Below, one piece after another: positions 1-8,548 of a DNA stretch of 64,000 nucleotides. Position 1 is the first letter of the stretch, and each line of letters starts with the position of its first letter. A model generated the notes under the pieces. That model was not told the origin of the DNA. It saw only the letters and a list, made by a program, of their open reading frames with translations, and ran no database searches. The stretch is from contig NZ_JAVDXT010000005.1 of assembly GCF_031458075.1 (NCBI RefSeq), forward strand, positions 62,001 through 126,000, in the 5' to 3' direction. The position numbers and the translations under genes were made by a program. The DNA comes from Rhodoferax_B ferrireducens_A (GTDB taxonomy: Bacteria > Pseudomonadota > Gammaproteobacteria > Burkholderiales > Burkholderiaceae_C).

Positions 1-177
1 AGCAATATCCAGATCAAGCAGGAACCCGGCATCCTGATCCAGGTTCCACCCGCACCCCAGCTGTCCGACGTGGTGCGCGCCTTGAACGCCCTGGGCGCGA
101 CCCCCCAGGATTTGCTGGCCATTCTGCAAGCCATCAAGGCCGCAGGTGCCCTCAACGCCGAGCTGGAGGTGATCTGA
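1..177 (+). CDS. flgI: Flagellar P-ring protein FlgI, C-terminal end (5' truncated by window)
   Basis: The first 58 codons of the window form an open frame ending in TGA at 175-177. The deduced tail (QVPPAPQLSDVVRALNALG, then an Ala/Leu-rich end ... AELEVI) matches the usual FlgI C-terminus, where a VVxALNxLGATPQDLLAILQ-type helix closes the protein. FlgI forms the periplasmic P-ring around the flagellar rod. The start lies outside the window. The stop is separated by only one base from the flgJ start, the normal flgI-flgJ arrangement, which supports the call. Confidence 0.9.
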   Translation, partial: SNIQIKQEPGILIQVPPAPQLSDVVRALNALGATPQDLLAILQAIKAAGALNAELEVI

Positions 178-178
178 C

Positions 179-1066
179 ATGTCGTTATCGCTGAATCCAC
201 TGAACCAGGCCTCGCAAGTCTCTTCCAATGCGCTTGCGGCCGACGTCAAATCGCTGAATGCGCTGAAACAGCAGGCCGGCCAAGACAGCCCTGCCGCCAT
301 CAAGGAAACCGCCAAGCAGCTGGAATCGCTGTTCATGCGCGAGCTGATCAAGAGCATGCGCGAGGCCACCACCAAATCCGGCATGTTCGACAGCCCCCAG
401 GGCGACCTGGGCACCGACCTGCTCGACCAGCAGCTGTCGGTCACCATGTCGGGCCGGCCCGGCGGTTTATCGGAAGCCATCGAACGCCAGCTGACGCGCC
501 AGACCGTGCCCGCCGATGGCAGCACCCTGCAGCTGGGCACGCCGGCCAGCCGCCTATCCCCTGCACCGGTGACCGGGCCAGTGAGCCGCACCACCAGCCA
601 AAGCGACTTTGTGCAACGCCACAACGGTACGGCCATGCAGGTTGAAAAAGACACCGGTTTGCCCGCCAGCTACTTGCTGGGCCAGGCAGGCCATGAAACC
701 GGCTGGGGCCGCAAAGAGATTTTGAACAAAGACGGCAGCACCTCGTTCAACCTGTTCGGCATCAAGGCGGGCTCCAGCTGGACGGGCAAGACCACTACCA
801 TCACCACCACCGAGGTGATCAACGGCGAATCGCGCAAGGTCAGCGCCAAGTTCCGGGCTTACGACTCCTATGAAGAGTCGTTCAAGGACTACGCCAAGCT
901 GATCAACGAAAGCCCGCGCTACGCCCAGGCCCGCCAGCAGACCGGCTCATCCCAGGCCTATGCAACCGAACTCAAGCGCGCCGGCTACGCCACCGACCCC
1001 GACTACGCCGCCAAGCTGACCCGGGCCATCAGTACCACCCAGCAGCTGCGCCGGGCCTACGCGTAA
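179..1066 (+). CDS. flgJ: Flagellar rod assembly protein / peptidoglycan hydrolase FlgJ
   Basis: This 295-residue protein has the two-domain build of beta/gammaproteobacterial FlgJ. Residues about 40-105 are the rod-binding domain (LESLFMRELIKSMREA, then MFDSPQGDLGTDLLDQQLS). Residues about 140-292 are a glucosaminidase-type (GH73) hydrolase with the GHETGWG motif, in which Glu173 is the expected catalytic acid, and the NLFGIKAG block. A short Pro/Ser/Thr linker joins them. The protein is exported to the periplasm by the flagellar apparatus, caps the growing rod and opens the peptidoglycan. The ATG at 179 follows the flgI stop directly, so the genes are probably translationally coupled. Length and order (flgI-J-K-L) are typical. 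Confidence 0.96.
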   Translation: MSLSLNPLNQASQVSSNALAADVKSLNALKQQAGQDSPAAIKETAKQLESLFMRELIKSMREATTKSGMFDSPQGDLGTDLLDQQLSVTMSGRPGGLSEAIERQLTRQTVPADGSTLQLGTPASRLSPAPVTGPVSRTTSQSDFVQRHNGTAMQVEKDTGLPASYLLGQAGHETGWGRKEILNKDGSTSFNLFGIKAGSSWTGKTTTITTTEVINGESRKVSAKFRAYDSYEESFKDYAKLINESPRYAQARQQTGSSQAYATELKRAGYATDPDYAAKLTRAISTTQQLRRAYA

Positions 1067-1075
1067 CAGACCGCC

Positions 1076-2974
1076 ATGAGCAATCTACTCAACGTCGGCA
1101 CGCGGGCCCTGGTCGCCAACGAAGTCGCCCTGCAAACCATTGGCAACAATATTGCCAACGCCAACACCGTCGGCTACTCGCGCCAGACCACGGTGCTGCA
1201 GACCGTCGAAGGCCAGTTCAGCGGTGGCGGCTATATCGGCAAGGGCGTGGACATTGCCACCATCCAGCGCAACCACAACGAATACCTGACCCGTCAAGCC
1301 GCACTGTCCAAGTCGGTCTCGGCCTCCGACATCGCCCGTGCCAACAAGCTGCTGCAGCTGGAAGACATATTCACCGGTGGCAAGAACGGCCTGGGCGCTG
1401 CGGTCACCGACATGATGAACGCGTTTTCGGACGTGGCCAGTGCCCCGACCGACCTGACCGCGCGCACCGTGGTGCTGACCCGCGCCGACGAAGCCGCAGC
1501 CCGCTTCAACGATGCCGCTACCCAGCTCACCAACCTGCAGACTGGCCTGCGCACCGAACTCGAAAACTCCGTCGATGCGGTCAACACCCTGACCAGCAGC
1601 ATCGCCGCCGTCAACCTGCAGCTGCAACAGGCCAGGGGTAACGGCCAGTCGCCCAACGACTTGCTGGACAAGCGCGATAACCTGATCAGCCAGCTCAACC
1701 AGTACATACAGACCACCTCCATCGATGCCGGAGACGGCACCGTCACGCTGTTTGCGGCCAGCAGCCAGCCCCTGGTGCTGGGCGTCAAATCCAATCCGCT
1801 GTCGGTGCAAACCGACCCGCAGGACAACACCAAGACCCAGGTTGCCATCAATTTCGGCAACCAGACGGCCGTGCTGTCCGAGGACATGCTGGGTGGCGGC
1901 GAGATCGCCGGCATGTTGAAGTTCCAGAACAAGGACCTGGCCGAGGGCGTGAACCTGCTGGGTCGCATGGCGGTCAGCATCACCACCGTGCTGAATGCGC
2001 AGCACCAGCTAGGCCTGGACCTGGACGGCAACGCCGGCGGCAACCTGTTCAGCCCGGTCAACATGCCCAACGGCGTGGGCGCCACCTTCAATACCGGTAC
2101 AGGCACCATAGGCATCAGTGTCGACCCGGCCAATGTGGCCAAGCTGGCGGCGTCGGACTACACCGTCACTTACACCTCGGCCGTTGCCTTTACCGTGACG
2201 CGCAACTCCGACAACACCGTGGTCACGCCCGACCCGGTGACCGGCAGCTACGACGGCCTGTTGATCACGCCCGGCGGCACGCCCAACTCCGGCGACAGCT
2301 TCTTGCTCCGGCCCTACAGCAATGCAGCGGCCGACATCGGCATCGCATTTGCCTCGCCGCGCCAGTTGGCCGTGGCCAGCCCGGTACAGGCGGCCATGGG
2401 TACGACCAATACCGGCAGCCTGTCGGTGGCGAACTTGACGGCCAAATCGGTGCCGATTCCAGCTTCCGTGACCCTGACCTTCACCGGGGCCAACACCTAT
2501 ACCCGCTCGGATATTGCCGGCACCTTTACCTACAACCCTGGCACCGCCATTCCCTACGACGCGGCCAATACCGCGTCGGGCTGGTCGCTCACCATGTCGG
2601 GGGCTGCGCAGATCGGTGACACCATCACCCTCGGCCCCGCCAACACCAGCTACGCCAAACTCAACGCCGGCAATGCCGATGCGCTGATGGACCTGCGCGA
2701 TCTGGCCTTGTTCGACGGTGCCAGCCTGGCCGACGGCTATGCCTCGCTGATGTCGCAAGTCGGTGTACGCGTGCAAAGCGTGCAGTACACCGCCGAAGTC
2801 TCCAAGTCGATTGCCGACAACCTGGAAACCTCGCGTACCGGCGTGTCCGGCGTGAATCTGGACGAAGAAGCCGCTAAGCTGCTGCAATACCAGCAGGCCT
2901 ACCAGGCTTCGTCCAAGATGATCCAGATCGCCCAAACCATTTTTGACAGTCTGATGGCCAGCGTCGGCCGTTGA
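1076..2974 (+). CDS. flgK: Flagellar hook-associated protein 1 FlgK
   Basis: This 632-residue protein starts with the conserved flagellar rod/hook N-terminal motif (NIANANTVGYSRQ, residues about 28-40) and ends with the matching C-terminal helix rich in Q and A (YQQAYQASSKMIQIAQTIF). These two ends pack together in axial proteins. The middle, about residues 330-530, is a Gly/Thr/Asn-rich variable region. FlgK forms the first junction layer between hook and filament. The gene begins 9 bases after the flgJ stop and is followed by flgL. A long opposite-strand open frame here is a codon-bias shadow. Confidence 0.96.
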   Translation: MSNLLNVGTRALVANEVALQTIGNNIANANTVGYSRQTTVLQTVEGQFSGGGYIGKGVDIATIQRNHNEYLTRQAALSKSVSASDIARANKLLQLEDIFTGGKNGLGAAVTDMMNAFSDVASAPTDLTARTVVLTRADEAAARFNDAATQLTNLQTGLRTELENSVDAVNTLTSSIAAVNLQLQQARGNGQSPNDLLDKRDNLISQLNQYIQTTSIDAGDGTVTLFAASSQPLVLGVKSNPLSVQTDPQDNTKTQVAINFGNQTAVLSEDMLGGGEIAGMLKFQNKDLAEGVNLLGRMAVSITTVLNAQHQLGLDLDGNAGGNLFSPVNMPNGVGATFNTGTGTIGISVDPANVAKLAASDYTVTYTSAVAFTVTRNSDNTVVTPDPVTGSYDGLLITPGGTPNSGDSFLLRPYSNAAADIGIAFASPRQLAVASPVQAAMGTTNTGSLSVANLTAKSVPIPASVTLTFTGANTYTRSDIAGTFTYNPGTAIPYDAANTASGWSLTMSGAAQIGDTITLGPANTSYAKLNAGNADALMDLRDLALFDGASLADGYASLMSQVGVRVQSVQYTAEVSKSIADNLETSRTGVSGVNLDEEAAKLLQYQQAYQASSKMIQIAQTIFDSLMASVGR

Positions 2975-3005
2975 CCGCCCGAACCGCCCCCCTTAGGAGC
3001 GCTTG

Positions 3006-4295
3006 ATGAGCAATACCTTCACCCGCATGGGTACCGCCAACAGCTACGACAACGCGCTGCGCAACCTCACCTCGCGGCAGAACGCACTGTCGAGCCTGCA
3101 AGAAAACGTCACCTCCGGCAAGAAGATCCTGCGCGCCAGCGACGACCCCACAGGCGCCGGGGCGGCCGAACGCGCCACCACCCGTATCGAACGCATCAAG
3201 GTCGAGCAGCGCGCACTGGAAGTGCAAAAAAGCGCCATCACCCAGGCTGAATCCACCCTGGGCAGCGCCACCTCGCTGCTGCAGAGCTTCCGCGATCTGG
3301 TGGTGCAGGCCGGCAACGGCGCCAACAGCCCGACCGAACGCGAAACCATCGCCAAGCAGCTGGTCGGCATCCGCGACGAACTGCTGGAACTGGCGAACCG
3401 CAAGGACAGCAATGGCATGCCCTTGTTCAACGGCCTGGGCAGCACGGCCGCGCCGTTCGAAACCAGTGTCGACGGCACGCCGCCCGACCCCGACTACACC
3501 TACAACGGCCTGCCCGGCCAATCTGCCGCCAGCACCGTGGCCATACCGTTCACGCTGGACGGCCGTGCCACCTGGATGGACGTGCCAGAAAGCAATGGCG
3601 TGTTCAATGTCTCCCTGGGCGCAACCAACACCGGCCAGGCATTTGCCGACATTGGCCTGGTGACCGACGCCACCACCGCCGCCTTGCCCGCCAACGGCTA
3701 CGACTACACCATCAGCTTCACCGCGCCGGTTGCTCCCGCCACCGGGGCCACCACATACGCGGTGACCAATAACACCACGGGCATCACCTCTGCGGCGCAA
3801 ACCTACACCGCCGGCCAGAGCATCACCATGGGCGGCATCTCGGTGGTGGTCAAGGGCGTGCCCGCCAATGGCGACACCATGGAGGTCAACGCCAATGTCG
3901 CCGCCAGCCGGCCCAGCATTTTTGGCGTGCTCGACCGCGCCATTGCCGCCATGTATGCCAAAGACGCGGCCGGCAACACCACCACCACCGGCGCCAACAG
4001 CACCGACGCCAATTTCAACCACGAACAGGCGATATCGCTGGCCCAGATCGACACCAGCCTGGAGAAAATCAGCTCCAGCCGCGGCAAGGCCGGCGACCTG
4101 CTGACCCGCGCCGACCGCATCACCGACACCCAGTCCAAGAACACCATCCAGTCGGAATCCGACCGCTCGAATGCCGAAGACCTGGACATGATCGCCGCCA
4201 TCGCCGACCAGAAAAACCAGCAAACCGCCTACCAGGCTGCGCTGCAGTCGTATGCCTCGATCCAGAAGCTGTCTTTGTTCAACTACATCGGGTAA
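3006..4295 (+). CDS. flgL: Flagellar hook-associated protein 3 FlgL
   Basis: This is a flagellin-like hook-filament junction protein of 429 residues. The N-terminus (NTFTRMGTANSYDNALRNL, then LQENVTSGKKILRASDDPTG) and C-terminus (QTAYQAALQSYASIQKLSL) are the conserved flagellin/FlgL coiled-coil ends. The central region, about 150-320, is Thr/Ala-rich and not recognisable. ATG 3006 was chosen over the in-frame TTG at 3003 because an AGGAG box at 2995-2999 is spaced 6 bases from it. FlgL forms the second junction layer on top of FlgK. It is the last structural gene of this flagellar run. Confidence 0.95.
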   Translation: MSNTFTRMGTANSYDNALRNLTSRQNALSSLQENVTSGKKILRASDDPTGAGAAERATTRIERIKVEQRALEVQKSAITQAESTLGSATSLLQSFRDLVVQAGNGANSPTERETIAKQLVGIRDELLELANRKDSNGMPLFNGLGSTAAPFETSVDGTPPDPDYTYNGLPGQSAASTVAIPFTLDGRATWMDVPESNGVFNVSLGATNTGQAFADIGLVTDATTAALPANGYDYTISFTAPVAPATGATTYAVTNNTTGITSAAQTYTAGQSITMGGISVVVKGVPANGDTMEVNANVAASRPSIFGVLDRAIAAMYAKDAAGNTTTTGANSTDANFNHEQAISLAQIDTSLEKISSSRGKAGDLLTRADRITDTQSKNTIQSESDRSNAEDLDMIAAIADQKNQQTAYQAALQSYASIQKLSLFNYIG

Positions 4296-4315
4296 GTTGG
4301 ACTAAGCTAGCTGCT

Positions 4316-5542
4316 ATGGCCCAAACCATTCTTGGCAGCGTGACCCTGGGCTACAGGCCCATCTGGAACCGCCACCGCGCGCTGGCGGCGGTCCAGCTGT
4401 GCATTACCGCCCCGCCCGATGCGGCACTGGACGCCGCCCACCTGCTGGCCATCCTGCAAGAGCAGGACAGCCCGCACAGCCCGCCGCTGCTGCTGTCCGT
4501 CACCTCCTCTCCGCAACTGCTGCGCGATCTGCTCGACCACGCGCCGCCCAGCCGCCACTGGATCGAAGTCCGCAACGACTGGATGCACAGCCATGCCATG
4601 CCCCAGCGCGTGCAGCGCGCCCACCGCCGCGGCCTGCGCCTGGTCTGGCGCGGCGAAGCCGAGCAGCGCCCCGACCCCGAGGTCGCCGCCTGCTTCTTCA
4701 CCCAGGTACTGCGCCTGGGCCCGCAGGACGCGCTGGCCGCGCTGCAGGCCGCGGCCCGCCAACGCGCGGGCTCCAAGCAACCCGAACCCAGCCCGGTGCT
4801 GGCCGGCTGCATCTACGAAGGCGTGGCCAGCCGGCTGCTGATGGAACACTGCCTGGACCAGCGCAACGCCACTGGCCTGCTGGGCTGGCCCGACGAAGAC
4901 ATCCTGCATGCGCTGCAGCACAAGGCCACCGCGCCCGACCACCAGGCCATGCTGCAGCTGGTCCGGGCCATCGACGACGACCTGGCGGTCGAACGCATCG
5001 AAGCCTTGCTGGGCGAAGAGCCCATCCTCACCTACCGCTTCCTGGCCTATGCGAACTCGGCGGCCGTGGGCCTGCGCAACGGCATCGAGTCGCTGCGCCA
5101 CGGCCTGATGATGCTGGGCTATACCGAGCTGCGCCGCTGGCTCAGCGCGCAGCTGGCCCAGTCTTCACGCGACGCCAATCTGCGGCCGGTCAAGGCCGCC
5201 ATGGTGGTGCGGGCCCGGCTGATGGAGAACCTGATGGACGCCGGCGCCGAGCACGAGCTGGCCCGTGAAATCTACCTCTGCGGCCTGTTCTCGCAGATCG
5301 ACGTACTGATGGGCGAGCCCCTGGGCAGCGCGCTGCACCGCGTGCCGCTGAGCAGCCGCATCTACAACGCCACGGTGCGCAACAGCGGCCCGTATGCGCC
5401 GCTGCTGGAGATCGCCAGCGCCATGGAATCGGACAACAACCACGCCGCCATGCGCCACCTATGCCATGAACACGGCATGGGCCTGGAAGAGGTGAACCGC
5501 GCGCTGCTACGCACCCTGGCCGCGCTGAAAGCCGACAAGTAA
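4316..5542 (+). CDS. EAL-HDOD (YuxH-like) signalling protein with degenerate EAL half
   Basis: The protein has 408 residues. The first ~190 resemble an EAL domain in layout (YRPIWNRHRALAAVQL corresponds to the usual qPIvd...gyElL opening), but the EAL catalytic signature is not present: VQL occupies its place. It is therefore probably not an active c-di-GMP phosphodiesterase. Residues about 200-400 look like an HDOD domain (LVRAIDDDLAVERIEALL, YRFLAYANSAAVGL, ESLRHGLMMLGYTELRRWL). EAL-HDOD proteins usually act in signal transduction through protein contacts. The gene starts 20 bases after flgL with no clear Shine-Dalgarno box, so it may be read through from the flagellar operon. A motility-related role is inferred from position only. 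Confidence 0.75.
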   Translation: MAQTILGSVTLGYRPIWNRHRALAAVQLCITAPPDAALDAAHLLAILQEQDSPHSPPLLLSVTSSPQLLRDLLDHAPPSRHWIEVRNDWMHSHAMPQRVQRAHRRGLRLVWRGEAEQRPDPEVAACFFTQVLRLGPQDALAALQAAARQRAGSKQPEPSPVLAGCIYEGVASRLLMEHCLDQRNATGLLGWPDEDILHALQHKATAPDHQAMLQLVRAIDDDLAVERIEALLGEEPILTYRFLAYANSAAVGLRNGIESLRHGLMMLGYTELRRWLSAQLAQSSRDANLRPVKAAMVVRARLMENLMDAGAEHELAREIYLCGLFSQIDVLMGEPLGSALHRVPLSSRIYNATVRNSGPYAPLLEIASAMESDNNHAAMRHLCHEHGMGLEEVNRALLRTLAALKADK

Positions 5543-5549
5543 ACCATAC

Positions 5550-5612
5550 GACAAATCAGCCTCCAGCGCTTATACAGATTTTGCAAGTCGCTTTTATTTT
5601 GATAGCACCATA
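5550..5612. repeat. Dispersed palindromic repeat, copy 1
   Basis: Read on the minus strand this stretch has the family pattern: GCTATCAAAA, an AAAGCGACTTGCA arm, a short spacer, and TAAGCGCTGGAGGCTGATT. It lies in the 84-base gap between the convergent EAL-HDOD and NTF2-like genes. Confidence 0.55.
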
Positions 5613-5626
5613 GCGCCATCTGCAAA

Positions 5627-6004
5627 CTAGGCTTGCGGGTGCGTGTGATAGATCTTGTTGACGATGCTCCAGTTGCCGTCGATCTTCAGCAGATTGAAGA
5701 AGTCCGTGAACCGCTGGCCCGCCACCTTTTCGCTGTCCAGGCGCACGCTCGCGGCCGTGCCAACAATGTCGACGCGCGCAATCACGGCCGTGGCTTCTGG
5801 CGAGGGTTCGAACTGGTCGACCAGGTCAAACAACTTCCCGATCTCGGGGCCGAACACCTCGCCGCCGTTGAGCCCGAAGATGGTGGCCTGCGCATGGAAG
5901 GCCGCCCGCATGCGGGCACCGCTGCCTTGTTGGTTGCCGTCGATGTAGTGGCCCAGCACCTGGACGATGGCTTGGTAATCCTGGATATAGCTCTGGCTTG
6001 GCAT
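5627..6004 (-). CDS. NTF2-like / SnoaL-fold protein (nuclear transport factor 2 family)
   Basis: This 125-residue single-domain protein has the features of the small NTF2-like fold: an N-terminal helix with HYIDGNQQGSGARMRAAFHA, the ATIFGLNGG strand, and a C-terminal half with RFTDFFNLLKIDGNWSIVNK, the usual 'DG.W.I..K' ending of lumazine-binding-like or SnoaL-like proteins. Such domains bind small molecules or act as isomerases; no substrate can be assigned. ATG 6004 is preceded by an AGGAGCAAACC ribosome site. A longer open frame upstream is only read-through of the GATG tetranucleotide repeat. The gene sits 3' of an amino-acid-binding protein and a VOC gene on the same strand and may be cotranscribed with them. 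Confidence 0.75.
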   Translation of the reverse strand: MPSQSYIQDYQAIVQVLGHYIDGNQQGSGARMRAAFHAQATIFGLNGGEVFGPEIGKLFDLVDQFEPSPEATAVIARVDIVGTAASVRLDSEKVAGQRFTDFFNLLKIDGNWSIVNKIYHTHPQA

Positions 6005-6015
6005 GGTTTGCTCCT

Positions 6016-6043
6016 GATGGATGGATGGATGGATGGATGGATG
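6016..6043. repeat. Tetranucleotide repeat, seven GATG units
   Basis: Seven perfect GATG units (CATC on the coding strand of the NTF2-like gene) sit in the 55-base gap between the stop of the amino-acid-binding protein (6060) and the NTF2-like start (6004). They lie a few bases upstream of its ribosome-binding site. Confidence 0.95.
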
Positions 6044-6059
6044 GGGATGGCGCGCCGGC

Positions 6060-6980
6060 TCAGTGCGCGGCGGCGTACTCTTCGGTCGACTTGTCGTTAG
6101 GATTGGCCCAGGCGGCCTTGGTCGCCTGCGATGCCGGCAGGTTGATGACGGCACCCGTAGGCGGAATCGGCTTCAAGAACCATTTGTCGTAGATGCTTGC
6201 GATCTCGCCGCTCTTCATCAGCCCACGCAAGCTGTTGTCGATGCTCTGCTTGAAAGCCGGGTCGTCTTTGCGCAGCATGATGGCGATGGGTTCTACGCCC
6301 AGCACCTCGCCCACGATCTTGTAGTCGGAGGGATTGCACGCGTTGGCGATGTTGCCGGCCAGCACCTGGGCATCCATCACGAAGGCGTCGGCGCGCCCTG
6401 ACTCCAGGTTGAGCAGGCTCTCAGCGTGGTCCTTGCCAAACACTTCCTGGAACTCGACACCCTGGGCCCGCTGGTGCTTGCGCAGCACCTGCACGCTGGT
6501 CGTGCCGCTGGTGGTTGCCACCTTTTTACCGTTCAACTGGCCAATCGACTGGATGCCGGAATGGGCCTTGACGGCAATACGGATCTCTTCCATGTAGGTG
6601 GTGACGGCGAAGGCCACCTGCTGCTTGCGCGTCGCGTTATTAGTGGTGGAACCACACTCCAGGTCGATAGTTCCGTTCTGCAGCAACGGGATGCGGTTGG
6701 TGGAGGTGACCGGAACATAGCGGATGTCCAGCTTGGGAAGCCCGAGCTGCTTCTGGATGTCGGCCAGCGCACGTTGGCACAGCTCGATGTGGAAGCCGAC
6801 ATACTGCTCCTTGCCCAGGGTGTACGACAGTACGCCGGACGAATCCCGCACGCCCATCGTGACGGCGCCGGTCGATTTGATCTTCTGCAGTGTGTCCGCC
6901 TGCGCCGTGAGGGCCGTAAGGGCCGTAAGGGCCGTAAGGCCCGCGCAGGCGGCGATGAGGGTCAGAGCCAGGTGTTTCAT
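6060..6980 (-). CDS. Glutamate/aspartate-type ABC transporter substrate-binding protein
   Basis: This 306-residue exported protein belongs to the bacterial solute-binding family 3. A signal peptide spans residues 1 to about 28 (MKHLALTLIAACAG followed by repeated LTA units, cleavage expected near AQA-D). The mature part has the family signatures: VGVRDSSG-like opening (VTMGVRDSSGVLSY), YVGFHIELCQR, NRIPLLQNGTIDLECGSTTN, and GKKVATTSGTTSV. These resemble the GltI glutamate/aspartate binders. No permease or ATPase gene lies next to it, so it is an orphan component in this window and would have to use a transporter encoded elsewhere. A VOC gene lies upstream and an NTF2-like gene downstream on the same strand, with a LysR gene divergent from the group. 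Confidence 0.85.
   Translation of the reverse strand: MKHLALTLIAACAGLTALTALTALTAQADTLQKIKSTGAVTMGVRDSSGVLSYTLGKEQYVGFHIELCQRALADIQKQLGLPKLDIRYVPVTSTNRIPLLQNGTIDLECGSTTNNATRKQQVAFAVTTYMEEIRIAVKAHSGIQSIGQLNGKKVATTSGTTSVQVLRKHQRAQGVEFQEVFGKDHAESLLNLESGRADAFVMDAQVLAGNIANACNPSDYKIVGEVLGVEPIAIMLRKDDPAFKQSIDNSLRGLMKSGEIASIYDKWFLKPIPPTGAVINLPASQATKAAWANPNDKSTEEYAAAH
6910..6936. repeat. 9-bp tandem repeat (three units) inside a signal-peptide coding region
   Basis: Three perfect AGGGCCGTA units encode repeated Leu-Thr-Ala in the hydrophobic core of the substrate-binding protein's signal peptide. A partial fourth unit precedes them. The unit length is a multiple of three, so unit gain or loss keeps the frame. 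Confidence 0.9.
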
Positions 6981-7016
6981 GGTGGTTTTTCTCGTGGGGA
7001 TATTGCTGCGGGGGCT

Positions 7017-7460
7017 TTACTTGGCAAACAGCTTGGTGATGTCGCCGAACGCCTTGAGCTCCAGCGCATTGCCCGACGGATCGAGGAAGAACATGGTGGC
7101 CTGTTCACCGGGCTCGCCCTTGAAGCGGATGTAGGGTTCGATGATGAATTCGATGCCGTGCGACTTCAGCCGATCTGCCATCGCATCCCAGTCGGACATC
7201 GGCAGCACGATGCCGAAATGGCGTACCGGCACCCCGTGGCCGTCGACAGCATTGCGCTGGGCCAGGCCGGTTTGGCTGGGCGCCAGATGCGCAACGATCT
7301 GGTGGCCGTAGAAGTTGAAGTCGATCCAGTCTTCCGAACTGCGGCCTTCGGGGCAGCCCAGAATTTCGCCGTAAAACTGGCGCGCCTTGGCCAGATCGTC
7401 CACCGGGAAAGCCAGGTGAAACGGGGAGAGCATCGCGGGATTCGTTTGGGGACTTTGCAT
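7017..7460 (-). CDS. VOC-family protein (glyoxalase/dioxygenase fold)
   Basis: The protein is 147 residues long. It contains the paired beta-alpha-beta-beta-beta pattern of the vicinal oxygen chelate superfamily: FHLAFPVDDLAKARQFYGE near the N-terminus and ATMFFLDPSGNALELKAF near the C-terminus. His, in FHLAFPV, and Glu, in ALELK, are the positions that normally bind the metal. The substrate is unknown. The gene is divergent from a LysR regulator, with 135 bases between the starts, so that regulator probably controls it and the two following genes. Confidence 0.85.
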   Translation of the reverse strand: MQSPQTNPAMLSPFHLAFPVDDLAKARQFYGEILGCPEGRSSEDWIDFNFYGHQIVAHLAPSQTGLAQRNAVDGHGVPVRHFGIVLPMSDWDAMADRLKSHGIEFIIEPYIRFKGEPGEQATMFFLDPSGNALELKAFGDITKLFAK

Positions 7461-7595
7461 TTTTGACCTTGGTAGTGAGGAAAGATGCGCAAGTGTGAAT
7501 CCCCGATGAAAATAATAAAATCAATATATATTTAGTCTGAGTACAAATATTTTTTGTGATTGGCTGCGGCCCATCCACCACCTGGGAGCAGACGC
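7461..7595. promoter_or_regulatory. AT-rich divergent promoter region between VOC and LysR genes
   Basis: This 135-base gap is markedly AT-rich around 7505-7560, in contrast to the GC-rich flanks. It contains the related segments AATATATATTTAG and ACAAATATTTTTT, a plausible place for LysR-type binding and two divergent promoters. No operator can be fixed from sequence alone. Confidence 0.45.
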
Positions 7596-8486
7596 ATGAT
7601 TCGCGAACTCAAGACCTTCGTCTCGGTGGCGAGGCAGGGCACATTTGCGGCGGCGGGCGAGTCCATCGGCCTCACCCAGGCCGCGGTCAGTGCGCAGATG
7701 CAGCGCCTGGAGGCCGAGCTGGGCTTTGCGCTCTTCGACCGCACCGGCCGGTCGGCGCGGCTCAACGCCATGGGGCACCAGACCCTGGACCGGGCCCAGG
7801 AGCTGATCCGCCTCTACAGCGACCTCGGGTCCCGCCAGAAGGGCCGGGCGGCGACGGTGTTGGTACGCATCGGTGCGATTGCATCGGTGCAAAGAACCCT
7901 GCTACCCGACGTGCTGGCCAAATTCCACAAGCAGTTTCCCGATTGCCGCTCCCGCGTGATTCCCGGTCTGTCGATGGATTTGGTGAACCGGGTGGATGCC
8001 GGGGATATCGACATGGCGGTGATCATCCGTCCGCCTTTTTCGCTGCATTCGGACTTGCGCTGGACCACGCTGTCGCGCGAGCCCTTCCGCCTGCTGGTGC
8101 CGCGCGCGGTGGAAGGCAGCGACTGGTCTGAACTGCTGGCCAGCCAGCCGTTCGTGCGCTACGACCGGGCCTCATTCGGCGGCCGACAGGTCGACCGCTT
8201 TCTGCGTGCAGCACACCTGCGGGTGCAAGAGGTCTGCGAGGTGGACGAGCTGGAAGCCATCGTGCGCCTGGTGGCGAACGGGGTCGGCATCGCGCTGGTA
8301 CCGCAGACCAGCACCAACCGGCGCTGGCCTGCTGCAGTGCGCGCGATCAACCTCGGGCAGCACACCTTCCACCGGGACATTGGCCTGGTGCACCGCGCCC
8401 GCCGCAGCATGGGCGAGGCGGCCCAACAGCTGGCCGACCTGGTAGCTGCTGCCTACGGCGAAGCTCCGTCGGCGGCCGAAGCATGA
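7596..8486 (+). CDS. LysR-family transcriptional regulator
   Basis: The protein has 296 residues, the usual LysR length. Residues 1-60 carry the winged helix-turn-helix (LKTFVSVARQGTFAAAGESI, LTQAAVSAQMQRLEAELG, LFDRTGRSARL), followed by the LysR effector-binding domain. ATG 7596 was chosen because a GGGAGC box lies 7 bases upstream; the earlier in-frame TTG gives a non-homologous extension. It is divergent from the VOC, binding-protein and NTF2-like genes and probably regulates them. The inducer is unknown. Confidence 0.92.
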   Translation: MIRELKTFVSVARQGTFAAAGESIGLTQAAVSAQMQRLEAELGFALFDRTGRSARLNAMGHQTLDRAQELIRLYSDLGSRQKGRAATVLVRIGAIASVQRTLLPDVLAKFHKQFPDCRSRVIPGLSMDLVNRVDAGDIDMAVIIRPPFSLHSDLRWTTLSREPFRLLVPRAVEGSDWSELLASQPFVRYDRASFGGRQVDRFLRAAHLRVQEVCEVDELEAIVRLVANGVGIALVPQTSTNRRWPAAVRAINLGQHTFHRDIGLVHRARRSMGEAAQQLADLVAAAYGEAPSAAEA

Positions 8487-8530
8487 AACAGCCATTCTGC
8501 GCTTATTCCACCTGCGCAGAATGCTACAGA
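8487..8530. terminator. Dispersed repeat copy 2, likely bidirectional terminator
   Basis: The gap between the convergent LysR and MocR genes holds a perfect 9-bp inverted repeat (ATTCTGCGC at 8495-8503 and GCGCAGAAT at 8515-8523, loop 11 bases). The flanks and the TGCGCTTATT core match the dispersed repeat family. There is no long T tract. Confidence 0.55.
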
Positions 8531-8548
8531 TGTCAGAGCAGAACCAGG

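Noticed and set aside
6060..6980. Complete amino-acid ABC transporter at this locus
   Set aside because: Only the binding protein is present; neighbours are VOC and NTF2-like genes, not permease or ATPase.
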